A stretch of DNA of 64,000 nucleotides. Origin: Salinivibrio kushneri. Lineage in GTDB: Bacteria; Pseudomonadota; Gammaproteobacteria; Enterobacterales; Vibrionaceae. Position numbers and translations under genes: made by a program. The notes beneath the pieces are model-generated. The model was not told where the DNA came from and ran no database searches. It was given only the letters and a program-made list of their open reading frames with translations. The DNA lies in assembly GCF_027286325.1 (NCBI RefSeq), contig NZ_CP114588.1, positions 1,637,317 to 1,701,316 on the forward strand. Reading direction: 5' to 3'. This document shows positions 15,404-22,981 of this stretch, in pieces (the stretch's first letter is position 1; every line of letters starts with the position of its first letter).

Positions 15404-17185
15404 ATGACCGGTACGGTGAGAACATTCCCAACAATGGTAAGCCCCGAAAAGAAAGCAAAACGCACAGATGATGGGTTCCAACGTATTCAGGGGGCCAAAA
15501 TATTGTTGGCTATCCATAACCCTAACAATTTAGCGTTACTGCGAGACCAATTGAACAGCGACTTTCAGCTTTATGAAAGCCCCAGTGATATAGGTCATAT
15601 CGATTTCGACCTCGCTATTATCGATACCCAATCATACGAACAGTACCAGCACGCATTACAGGACAAGAAGGATCGGTGCGAGCCCACACTGCTACCTGTG
15701 ATGCTGATGCTTCCTAAACGTGACCTCAAACACAACCTTCGTCCCTATTTAGCACTGGTTGACGAGTTCATTACCATGCCCGTTGACAAGGTCGAGTTTA
15801 TGGAGCGGGTCGTCATGCTACTAAGGGCGCGTTTTTTAGCCGTCGATCAGCGCGATAAACTCTATTATCTCGCCACCCATGACAGAGTCACCGGCCTAGC
15901 TAACGAGCAGCGGTGCCTTGAGCATGTTACCGACACCATTCTCGCAGCGTCTGTGTTAAATAAAACGGTTTATGTAATTGTTTTTTCAATCAATCTAGAG
16001 CAGGTTTTTAAGTCTTTCGGGCACTCAGGTCTCGATCAATCCGCAGTGATATGCTCTCAACGAGCGCTTAACACCCTCACCGAACACGATAAACTCTTCC
16101 GCCTGACCACAGATACTTGGTGCCTAGTGACAACCCCTAGCCACAATAACTTGACGCATACGTTATTCGTATGCCAACAACTGGTTAATGCCATGAATGA
16201 ACCGGTTCGTATCGAGCATGATCTGATCCATTTAGACACGGCTATTGGTGTCAGTAGCTACCCAGACGATGCGGTCAATACACGCCAAGTCTTGGATGCC
16301 GCCATTAACGCCATTGATCCAACACAGACAAGTGTCCCAAATTTCTATTCTAAAGGGCTCCAAAAGGATGCTCTACGCTATATTCGAACCGAAACACTGT
16401 TGCGACAAGCTATTGGCAAAGAGCAATTTGAACTTTGGTATCAACCGCAAATAGATTTCGCCTCTGGAGAGGTAAAAAGTGTTGAGGCGTTAGTTCGGTG
16501 GCGGTTGCCTAATGGTAACCTCGTCTCACCAGGGGATTTCATTCCGATAGCAGAGAAAACCGGGCTCATTACACAAATCGACCGGTGGGTGATCATGGAA
16601 GCGTGTGAAACCATGGCACGCTGGAAAGAGCAGGCGCTCTCTATTGAGCGCGTGGCGGTCAACGTCACGGCATGCGATGTAGAAGAGGATGATTTTGTTA
16701 GCTTTATTGATGATATTCTGAAAAAAAATCACATTCCCCCTCCTAACTTAGAGCTAGAAATCACAGAAGGTGTGTTTTTTCATTCAAAGTCACAGAACCT
16801 CGAGAAGCTCAGCCTCCTCCGTAAGCGCGGGATCAGCATCGCGGTTGACGATTTTGGCACAGGTTATTCCTCGCTAAGTTACTTGCACACGTTGCCGATC
16901 TCGACGCTCAAGATCGATCGCTCATTCATCAACAGCATCTTAACCAGTGAAAACGACGTTGCCATCACTGAGAGCATTCTCTGGCTAGCAAAAACCTTTA
17001 AGCTGCAGACGGTTGCTGAAGGGATCGAGACTGTTGAACAGGCCGGGTATTTGAAAAAGCTGGGCGTCAATATTGCCCAGGGCTTTTATTACGCCAAGCC
17101 CATGCCGGAAGCGCAATTTTTAGTCTGGCTGGCTAATCATCAAAACGCTGAGCGTGTTGAACAACGACAAAGCGAAATATCATAA
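15404..17185 (+). CDS. Receiver-like / degenerate GGDEF / EAL c-di-GMP phosphodiesterase
   Basis: 593 residues. Residues about 28-145 look like a receiver fold (Asp in LAIIDTQS, but Met in place of the conserved Lys). A GGDEF-type domain follows (about 160-310) starting LATHDRVTGLANEQR, but its signature is degraded to RLTTDTWCLV, so no cyclase activity is expected. The EAL domain (about 335-580) is intact: EALVRW, the Asn of VNVT, ELEITE, VDDFGTGYSSL, LKIDRSF, the Glu of EGIE and QGFYYAKP, so c-di-GMP hydrolysis is likely. GAGGAG precedes the ATG. Third gene of the KaiC-like operon, presumably its output. Confidence 0.88.
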   Translation: MTGTVRTFPTMVSPEKKAKRTDDGFQRIQGAKILLAIHNPNNLALLRDQLNSDFQLYESPSDIGHIDFDLAIIDTQSYEQYQHALQDKKDRCEPTLLPVMLMLPKRDLKHNLRPYLALVDEFITMPVDKVEFMERVVMLLRARFLAVDQRDKLYYLATHDRVTGLANEQRCLEHVTDTILAASVLNKTVYVIVFSINLEQVFKSFGHSGLDQSAVICSQRALNTLTEHDKLFRLTTDTWCLVTTPSHNNLTHTLFVCQQLVNAMNEPVRIEHDLIHLDTAIGVSSYPDDAVNTRQVLDAAINAIDPTQTSVPNFYSKGLQKDALRYIRTETLLRQAIGKEQFELWYQPQIDFASGEVKSVEALVRWRLPNGNLVSPGDFIPIAEKTGLITQIDRWVIMEACETMARWKEQALSIERVAVNVTACDVEEDDFVSFIDDILKKNHIPPPNLELEITEGVFFHSKSQNLEKLSLLRKRGISIAVDDFGTGYSSLSYLHTLPISTLKIDRSFINSILTSENDVAITESILWLAKTFKLQTVAEGIETVEQAGYLKKLGVNIAQGFYYAKPMPEAQFLVWLANHQNAERVEQRQSEIS

Positions 17186-17226
17186 GTGGCACCACCACCG
17201 GCGGTTGATAGCCGCCCCCCTCTCGA

Positions 17227-17445
17227 TTACAGCGCCCCAGCAAGCCTTGTTAGGTAGGCTTTAGCTAATTCACGTTGCCCACGGCTCAGCCATTTAATGC
17301 AATCAAACAGCTCCCAAATCAGCCCTTCGTCACCGCTGGTGTAAACAGGAAAGTTCTCGTGCTTAGGGGCTGGCTCATCCGTCACTCGCGCTGGGACGAT
17401 GTCTGCTTCATCAAATAAAACAACAAAGGGCTGCGCGGAGCGCAA
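17227..17445 (-). CDS. Small hypothetical protein downstream of yegD
   Basis: Up to 72 residues from a TTG codon; not recognised. The end, GLIWELFDCIKWLSRGQRELAKAYLTRLAGAL, is strongly helical, and the start (PFVVLFDEADIVPA) looks like a beta-strand, so it is protein-like. It begins 12 bases after the yegD stop and is in the same reading frame: the yegD TAA is followed by four sense codons and then the TTG. It could be translated by coupling or, less likely, by read-through. No clear ribosome-binding site. Confidence 0.45.
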   Translation of the reverse strand: MRSAQPFVVLFDEADIVPARVTDEPAPKHENFPVYTSGDEGLIWELFDCIKWLSRGQRELAKAYLTRLAGAL

Positions 17446-17457
17446 CGGCTGTTGGGC

Positions 17458-18810
17458 TTACTTAAAGCAAACTTCCGCCCAGCGTGCTAGGCCTGCGGTG
17501 ACTGAGCCAAAGTAGTCGCCACTCACCACAGGAATGTTCGGCAGCTCTGCTTGTACAGCCTCCCGCAAGAAGGGCGAACGCGCCGAGCCGCCTGTCATAA
17601 AAATCACGTCAGGCTTTACACCGGCCTGAGCGACCACATCGTGAACTAAGGCGATCATCTTACGTTTGGGCGCCTCAATCGCATCAATCATGTTATCGCG
17701 CGATATATCAACGTCCACGCGCTCGGAGAATAGTTGAATACCCGCTCGGTATGCGGCTTGATCCGACAACGCAATCTTTGCCTCTTCCGCACGACGGACA
17801 ATGTTGTAACCCAGTGACTCGTGATACACCTCCAGCAAACGGGCCAGTTTATGTGGCTCTTGCGCTTGCTTGTGCAGCCCTTTGAGCACCGCCAAATTTT
17901 CAAACGTATAAAAATCGTTTTGCGCTTGTACATTGTTAATCGCGATAGGGTTGGAAAACTGCGTAATCGGCATTTCAATACCAGATTCCATCTTGCTGCC
18001 CATCCCAAACGGGAACATCATTTGTTTGAATGCCAACGCAATATCTAAGTCATTGCCGCCAATACGCTGGCCTTTGTGCGCTAACAAACTTGCACTACGA
18101 TCGCGACTACCGCGCCATGATGGCCCCATCTCAATCAACGAACAGTCTGTGGTTCCCCCACCGATATCGACCACCAGAACGATTTGATCTTCGCTCAGCG
18201 TCGCTTCATAGTCCAGACCGGCAGCGACCGGTTCAAACTGAAATTCAATCTGTTTAAAGCCCGCCCGCTTAGCCGCATTGAGCAAAATAGCTTCGGCTTG
18301 GCGGTTTGCCGTCTCGCCTCCACGACCTTGAAAGTTGATCGGCCGACCGATCACCGCATCATCAATACGCTGTTGGGTTTGGTGTTCGGCGTGCGTTTTG
18401 ATGTTATCCATCATTGCGCATACGAGGTCTTCAAAAAACCGAAGCTGGGCATCACGTAAACCTGACGCGCCAAGGAAAGATTTAGGCGATTTCACGTAGT
18501 ACATATCGCGCGGATCATCGAGATAGCGGTCGAGCGCCGCTTGACCAAACGCCATGTCCTCCGCCTCAAGTTCAATGCTTTCCTCTTGGTTTACATGAAT
18601 GGCGCGGCGCAACATCTGCTCGCCAATCGTATCTAGCGGCTTGATGCCCCGATGACGAAACAGATACTCAGACACAGATTCGCGCGTAGGTGCGGCAAGG
18701 GAGGAAGGAATAAACGTGCTGTCCCCTTCTAGACGCAACAGCGTCGGCTGACCGTTTTCAATCTTCGCCACCGAACAATTGGCTGTACCATAGTCAAAGC
18801 CGATATACAT
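17458..18810 (-). CDS. yegD: Hsp70-family putative chaperone YegD
   Basis: 450 residues, the same length as E. coli YegD and colinear with it. The actin-like ATPase motifs are all visible: phosphate-1 YIGFDYGTANCSVA, phosphate-2 VVDIGGGTTDCSL and the adenosine motif MTGGSARSPFL, with VAAGLDYEA between. It lacks the substrate-binding domain of DnaK. The client and role are unknown. It is a core gene and marks the chromosomal side to the left of the integron region; its product ends ARWAEVCFK, as in relatives. Confidence 0.93.
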   Translation of the reverse strand: MYIGFDYGTANCSVAKIENGQPTLLRLEGDSTFIPSSLAAPTRESVSEYLFRHRGIKPLDTIGEQMLRRAIHVNQEESIELEAEDMAFGQAALDRYLDDPRDMYYVKSPKSFLGASGLRDAQLRFFEDLVCAMMDNIKTHAEHQTQQRIDDAVIGRPINFQGRGGETANRQAEAILLNAAKRAGFKQIEFQFEPVAAGLDYEATLSEDQIVLVVDIGGGTTDCSLIEMGPSWRGSRDRSASLLAHKGQRIGGNDLDIALAFKQMMFPFGMGSKMESGIEMPITQFSNPIAINNVQAQNDFYTFENLAVLKGLHKQAQEPHKLARLLEVYHESLGYNIVRRAEEAKIALSDQAAYRAGIQLFSERVDVDISRDNMIDAIEAPKRKMIALVHDVVAQAGVKPDVIFMTGGSARSPFLREAVQAELPNIPVVSGDYFGSVTAGLARWAEVCFK

Positions 18811-18985
18811 AAATGCCTCTCACCGCAGAAAAAGTCGGCAATGCTACCTCAACCGTGGCGGGATTTCTAACATCCGTGAGCCCAAGCCAGTCCGGCTGTC
18901 TAGGCCAGTACCCCGCTACCCACTGCCATCTTGGTGAACCTGAATTACACCTTGTCGGAAAAATAGGCCATGATTTCTACAGTCG

Positions 18986-19204
18986 TCATAAATTATTTTT
19001 GACCATCTCTTTGATGATCCTTGCCTTAACAAAATGATCTAACTGATGGGTCTGTATCCACCAGGTTGCGGCTTCCATCAACTGCTCTGGATCGTCATTT
19101 TTGTTTTTGAAGAACGCATAAAATGACACACCGACATTCTCACCTTTCGCTTTGATCTTTTGTTCACATACCGCCAGGATTTTCGCTCTCAGCTCCGCTC
19201 TCAT
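18986..19204 (-). CDS. Small conserved protein, DUF6500-like
   Basis: 72 residues: ELRAKILAVCEQKIKAKGENVGVSFYAFFKNKNDDPEQLMEAATWWIQTHQLDHFVKA. I recognise this pattern as that of the small DUF6500 family; function unknown. Soluble and alpha-helical by appearance. AGGGG lies before the ATG. It follows the ogt-type gene by 17 bases on the same strand and could be the last gene of the cassette region, or the first outside it. The 175 bases between it and yegD hold nothing I can identify. Confidence 0.6.
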   Translation of the reverse strand: MRAELRAKILAVCEQKIKAKGENVGVSFYAFFKNKNDDPEQLMEAATWWIQTHQLDHFVKARIIKEMVKNNL

Positions 19205-19221
19205 ACGCCCCTACTCTATCC

Positions 19222-19734
19222 TTAAATGAATAAGTTCTGCTCTAATTCTAAAAGGCGCTTTTTCAGTGACAGACCGCCACCATAGCCAATAAGCTCCCCT
19301 TGGGTGCCGATAACCCTGTGGCAAGGAATGATAATCGCCAACCCATTTGCCCCATTAGCATTGCCAACCGCACGTACTGCGGCTTCATTACCAATCGATA
19401 CTGCCAACTCTTGATACGTTACCCTGTCACCGTATTCAATGTTGCTTAATGCATTCCATACCGACCGTTGGAAATCGGTACCCGCCAAGAGTAAAGGCAA
19501 ATCGAAAGTTTTTCGCTCACCCAAAAAATATTCCTCGAGTTGAGCTTGAGTAGCCGCTAAAACATCATCGCTCTTTTCTACAAAATCAGCGTTAAGAATC
19601 CGTTTAATGCGCTCATCAACAGCACTTCTCATCTTGCGATATCGGAAGTCACACAAGCAAAGCTTACCTTGATACGAACCAAGGATAAATTCGGCATAAG
19701 GATGTTTATAATACTGGATATTTATTGTATGCAT
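19222..19734 (-). CDS. ogt: Methylated-DNA--[protein]-cysteine S-methyltransferase
   Basis: About 170 residues. TDFQRSVWNALSNIEYGDRVTYQELAVSIGNEAAVRAVGNANGANGLAIIIPCHRVIG is the full DNA-binding helix-turn-helix plus the active-site motif PCHRV, followed by GYGGGLSLKKRLLELE; this is an Ogt/AdaB-type suicide enzyme that repairs O6-alkylguanine. The first 70 residues form the short N-terminal domain. The frame opens at 19758, but AAGAG at 7 bases favours the ATG at 19734. It is probably within, or at the edge of, the integron array; no attC could be delimited beside it. Confidence 0.9.
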   Translation of the reverse strand: MHTINIQYYKHPYAEFILGSYQGKLCLCDFRYRKMRSAVDERIKRILNADFVEKSDDVLAATQAQLEEYFLGERKTFDLPLLLAGTDFQRSVWNALSNIEYGDRVTYQELAVSIGNEAAVRAVGNANGANGLAIIIPCHRVIGTQGELIGYGGGLSLKKRLLELEQNLFI

Positions 19735-19810
19735 TATGTTCTCTTGTGAGTTATTCATCCTTGGAATACATAAGAATGAACAACCCCCTACTTTTTATGA
19801 TCTTTTCTTC

Positions 19811-19836
19811 GTGTCCAGTAAAACGGACCAAGTCCA
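19811..19836. repeat. Orphan end of the IS3-family element
   Basis: Twenty-six bases that match, with one mismatch, the outer right end of the complete IS3-family element (compare 26886-26911), including the outer GTCCA. No other part of the element is present here. It marks an old insertion or a deletion endpoint between the ogt-type gene and the GNAT gene. Confidence 0.7.
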
Positions 19837-19851
19837 GAATTACTCTTAAAT

Positions 19852-20379
19852 TTATTGCCAGTTGCGTTCTAGCCACTCTGAACGCAGTATCCCATATTTA
19901 ACTGAATCGTAGTACTTGCCCTCGTAGTAACGAACTTTTCGCAATCTAGCTTCTTGTTGGAAGCCTAATTTCAATGCTAGCGACATCATGCGAGGATTAC
20001 CCGACCAGGTTGTCATACCAACACGCTCAATTTCTTTAGTGTTAAATAAGTACGAAACCCAGAGAGGAGTTGCTAGTGCTGCTATACCCTTCCCCCAATA
20101 TGCAGAATCGTAAATGATGATACCAGCTTCAAGCCAGCGAGTTTCTTCACACTCCCAGTAACAATTTACTGTCCCAACAGGTACATTATCTACAGTGATT
20201 ACCTGTAAGTCTGAACCATTTAATAATCTTTGGAATGAAGATTTCTCAAACTGTTCTAGTGATGGATGTGAGTAAGGAAAGTAAGGGCCATTAAACTGTG
20301 TCCATTCATCATTTGAAATAACCAAAGAATGGAGAGATTCCAGTTCGTCTTCCTTGGCTGGTCTTATATCTACTTTCAT
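19852..20379 (-). CDS. RimJ/RimL-type GNAT acetyltransferase (likely cassette gene)
   Basis: About 175 residues. VDIRPAKEDELESLHSLV begins the fold; RWLEAGIIIYDSAYWGKGIAALATPLWVSYLF is the acetyl-CoA region and ERVGMTTWSGNPRMMSLALKLGFQQEARLRKVRYYEGKYYDSVKYGIL the typical RimJ/RimL end (YdaF-like). Start placed at the ATG at 20379, where AAGGA lies 6 bases upstream; the frame is open 25 codons further. An attC-type end (ctaacg at 20415) lies just upstream, so it is probably the cassette following the unknown gene at 20807. AT-richer than the core genes. Confidence 0.8.
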   Translation of the reverse strand: MKVDIRPAKEDELESLHSLVISNDEWTQFNGPYFPYSHPSLEQFEKSSFQRLLNGSDLQVITVDNVPVGTVNCYWECEETRWLEAGIIIYDSAYWGKGIAALATPLWVSYLFNTKEIERVGMTTWSGNPRMMSLALKLGFQQEARLRKVRYYEGKYYDSVKYGILRSEWLERNWQ

Positions 20380-20492
20380 CTTTTCCTTAATCCTTACCGA
20401 TTCTTTGTAACAAACTAACGAATGACATAATTCCTTCTCTTGATGCTCGGCCATACTTAGGTGCGGCCTTTACTTTAATACCCGAGGTAACC

Positions 20493-20627
20493 ATGTCTAC
20501 TCAATTCTTTTTCGGCGTTGATCTCGCCAAGTACCACTTTTATCTTCACGCGGTGGATGACCACGGAAAAGTCATTCTCTATAACTCGTTCCCACGCTCC
20601 TGCGTGGGAACGGGAAGTAATGTCTAA
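20493..20627 (+). pseudogene. N-terminal fragment of an IS110-family transposase
   Basis: Forty-four codons reading MSTQFFFGVDLAKYHFYLHA then VDDHGKVILYN, the first strand and catalytic Asp (GVDLAK) of the DEDD domain of IS110-family transposases. The frame then enters a palindromic insert (20587-20612) and stops. The rest of the transposase is missing. Confidence 0.75.
20587..20612. repeat. REP-like perfect hairpin
   Basis: Perfect 11-base inverted repeat CGTTCCCACGC / GCGTGGGAACG with a 4-base loop. This sequence type is widespread as an interspersed palindrome in proteobacteria. Here it sits at the breakpoint of the transposase relic and may be a later insertion or the cause of the deletion. 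Confidence 0.6.
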
Positions 20628-20806
20628 TGGCCCTGTCATATGATTGGCAGGCAGCGGTGAGACCGCAGTAATGGTGTTTGCCGTAAGCAATGACTTAATG
20701 GCGGAAATAACAGAAAGAAGTAGACGACTTTGTTGTTCAAGAGCATTGGCTGCTGCGCAGCCAAAAAAATGCTATTGCCTATTGACCGGAGAAGGGCTCA
20801 TATGTG
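20619..20806 (+). repeat. 188-base copy of the IS110-type right end (second copy at 24281-24480)
   Basis: Matches 24281-24480 over its whole length, apart from a few substitutions and one 12- to 13-base insertion in the second copy. Both copies contain a GGCTGC-TGC-GCAGCC hairpin followed by seven A, and both end GGCTCATATGTG directly at an attC core. Preservation while the transposase decayed suggests a functional non-coding end. Confidence 0.8.
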
Positions 20807-21385
20807 TTATGCAGTTAATTCCCTATAACGTCTAGCTATACGATTAATAAAATATTCACTCTTAGCATATGTCAATAATGGAATTAATTCCTGTTTAACA
20901 TCATGCCAAAGTAAGCGACCTGAAGATAATAATTCAGCTTTTTCATCGTTTAAAACCCAAGGTGTCACTTTTACTCTTCTTTCAGCACACAATTCAATGA
21001 CATTGCGTGCTACTCGAATACCGCCACCTCCTCCTTCAAAAGCCATTTCCCCTTTTTGGGAAACAAACCATTCTCCGGTATTTTGACACTCAACAACCAG
21101 TGTAATTAGGTGATAGTGGGTGGTTGGTGAATCTTCAACGATTGCATGAACGACTGGTTTTTCGACATAGTTCAATATGTCCTTAAAACCATTTTTTATA
21201 TGAAACGTCTCAAAGATCTTAGGATGTTGTTCAGCACTATGTAGTGAGTCATCGAATTGTTGCTCATCATTGCTAGGTTCTGGTGGTTCTGAATTCAGCT
21301 TATTGCTACCCCAAAACGCTTCGATAAGTTTAGTCGCTAAATTTCCTGTGACCCCTGTAGCTACGCCGCAAACAAAATCAAACAT
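20807..21385 (-). CDS. Cassette gene of unknown function
   Basis: 192 residues, not recognised. The start (FDFVCGVATGVTGNLATKLIEAFWG) is moderately hydrophobic and amphipathic, followed by an acidic, low-complexity linker (PPEPSNDEQQFDDS). The remainder is a mixed alpha/beta domain with VVHAIVEDSPTTHYHLITLVVECQNTGEWFV and a glycine-rich FEGGGGGIRVARNVIELC. No catalytic motif can be named. Its stop codon TAA forms part of the attC core, as usual in integrons, but the rest of that attC is replaced by relic 1. Confidence 0.6.
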   Translation of the reverse strand: MFDFVCGVATGVTGNLATKLIEAFWGSNKLNSEPPEPSNDEQQFDDSLHSAEQHPKIFETFHIKNGFKDILNYVEKPVVHAIVEDSPTTHYHLITLVVECQNTGEWFVSQKGEMAFEGGGGGIRVARNVIELCAERRVKVTPWVLNDEKAELLSSGRLLWHDVKQELIPLLTYAKSEYFINRIARRYRELTA

Positions 21386-21472
21386 TTTCTACTCCTTTAC
21401 TCTTATATTCAGCGAGTTAGGGAACCCTAATATAATTCTAAAGAATGACAATGTAAAACTAACTGCATAACG

Positions 21473-21820
<348 letters not shown>

Positions 21821-21831
21821 TTTGTTATAAA

Positions 21832-22764
21832 CTAGCACTCGATGAAGTGATCTTTGTTATCTATATACATCTCTATATTCTCAAATACCCATTGCGTCTT
21901 TGAGTTCTCATTGCGACCACTACGTTTTCTTTCACGAGGCTTCCAGCGTCCGAAAAATATATATTCTTTTGATGGATCTATGTACTTAAGCAATGAACTA
22001 TTTTTTAAAATAATTTGTGGAATTGGCTTCTTAATTACTCCATTTTTATCAGGTTCCACAAATGGAGAATTTAGCTCTACTACGTGAAAAGGGAACTTCT
22101 CATTCATTGGTTTTCTTAGTTCATGAATATGCCCAGAAATGGCAAGAGGCATAGTGTATTCACCAACTTTATAGTGCTTTACAAAGTTATGAAGGTTCTC
22201 GTGATCAAAGTAGAAACGTTCCCAACTAACTTTCTTGCCCCTATAGTTAAGCGTTACTAAACTTTTCAGCTCTTTGTTATCTTCACATAGTGCTCTCAAC
22301 TGAAGTATTTGCTTCAATGTTTTCAGATAGTTGGTTAGTTTACCTTTGTTGGAGTATTTCTTATCAGACTCTCCCGAAGAACCCCAAGCCTTTCCTTTGT
22401 TTTCTATCTCAGGTTTAGACAACTCCCAGAGTGCTTTAAGAAGAATATGAAGTCGAAACTCATATTTTGATTTCTCAATTGCGGAAAAGACAGCAGAGTC
22501 AGATGATTTAGCTATGATGTTGAGCTGACCACCAATGTTATACTTACATTTTGCACTATGTTCTTCATTTCTTTTTAATCGAAAACATGGTGCTATTTCT
22601 ACAGTTTTAGTGGCGTATTTTCGATCATGCCTTTTCACAAATGATAACTGTGCACTACAACTAGGAGATGCACAAAATAGAGCCCCATAGGGCTTATTCT
22701 CATAATCAGTTGCAGCTACACGATTGCCAGATCCTAGCCTAGCTTCAGGGATTTTACTTCCCAT
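21832..22764 (-). CDS. Cassette gene of unknown function with N-terminal Cys/His motif
   Basis: 310 residues from the ATG at 22764, chosen because GAGGAG lies 7 bases upstream (the frame is open into the preceding attC). The N-terminus contains GALFCASPSCSAQLSFVKRH and APCFRLKRNEEHSAKCKY, a C-x4-C ... H-x3-C arrangement that could bind zinc and recalls the front part of CoiA-like nuclease proteins. The middle is helical (RLHILLKALWELS), the end rich in basic residues (WKPRERKRSG). No nuclease motif is obvious, so function is open. Strongly AT-rich compared with the core chromosome. Confidence 0.62.
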   Translation of the reverse strand: MGSKIPEARLGSGNRVAATDYENKPYGALFCASPSCSAQLSFVKRHDRKYATKTVEIAPCFRLKRNEEHSAKCKYNIGGQLNIIAKSSDSAVFSAIEKSKYEFRLHILLKALWELSKPEIENKGKAWGSSGESDKKYSNKGKLTNYLKTLKQILQLRALCEDNKELKSLVTLNYRGKKVSWERFYFDHENLHNFVKHYKVGEYTMPLAISGHIHELRKPMNEKFPFHVVELNSPFVEPDKNGVIKKPIPQIILKNSSLLKYIDPSKEYIFFGRWKPRERKRSGRNENSKTQWVFENIEMYIDNKDHFIEC

Positions 22765-22793
22765 CGAAAATCTCCTCTTGTTTATAACGCCCA

Positions 22794-22904
22794 ATTAAGG
22801 GGTGAAAAACGCCTCCACTCAAACCTAAAATATTGTACCATAAACACTAAAACTGAAGTAGAAGCAAAAGTGCCGAGCGTTGTGAATCCCTCTTAAATTG
22901 CTTG
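22794..22904 (-). repeat. attC of the YaaC-like cassette, larger part (split by the IS110-type element)
   Basis: Contains the core ataacg and, on the minus strand, the outer arms AGCAATTTAAGAGGG and CCCTTAATTGGGCG, which pair as in VCR/VPR-type attC sites. Nearly the same sequence forms the complete attC at 30511-30636. The last core base run (…cttg) is separated from its gttagg partner at 24481 by the 1,576-base element. Confidence 0.85.
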
Positions 22905-22981
22905 ATACTCATTGAGCCTTCTCCTCCAGCTTAACCAGCAGGCTAAGCTGGAAGGCGACAAATCCAGAAAGGAGAGACTCA

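Larger units (their letters stand above)
20421..20806 (+). mobile_element. Relic IS110-family element 1 (chimeric), inside an attC
   Basis: Begins right after an attC core (ctaacg, 20415-20420) and ends right before another (ttatgc, 20807). The left part carries the start of an IS110-type transposase gene like that of relic 2 (shared acttaggtgcggccttta at 20455 and 21507). The right part, 20619-20806, is a near copy of the right end of the complete element at 22905-24480. The middle of the transposase gene is gone. The ends thus come from two different elements, or from a deletion plus recombination between them. Confidence 0.65.

Noticed and set aside
17200..17216. Terminator after the EAL gene (GGCGG...CCGCC hairpin)
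   Set aside because: The stem is short and no T-tract follows on either strand.
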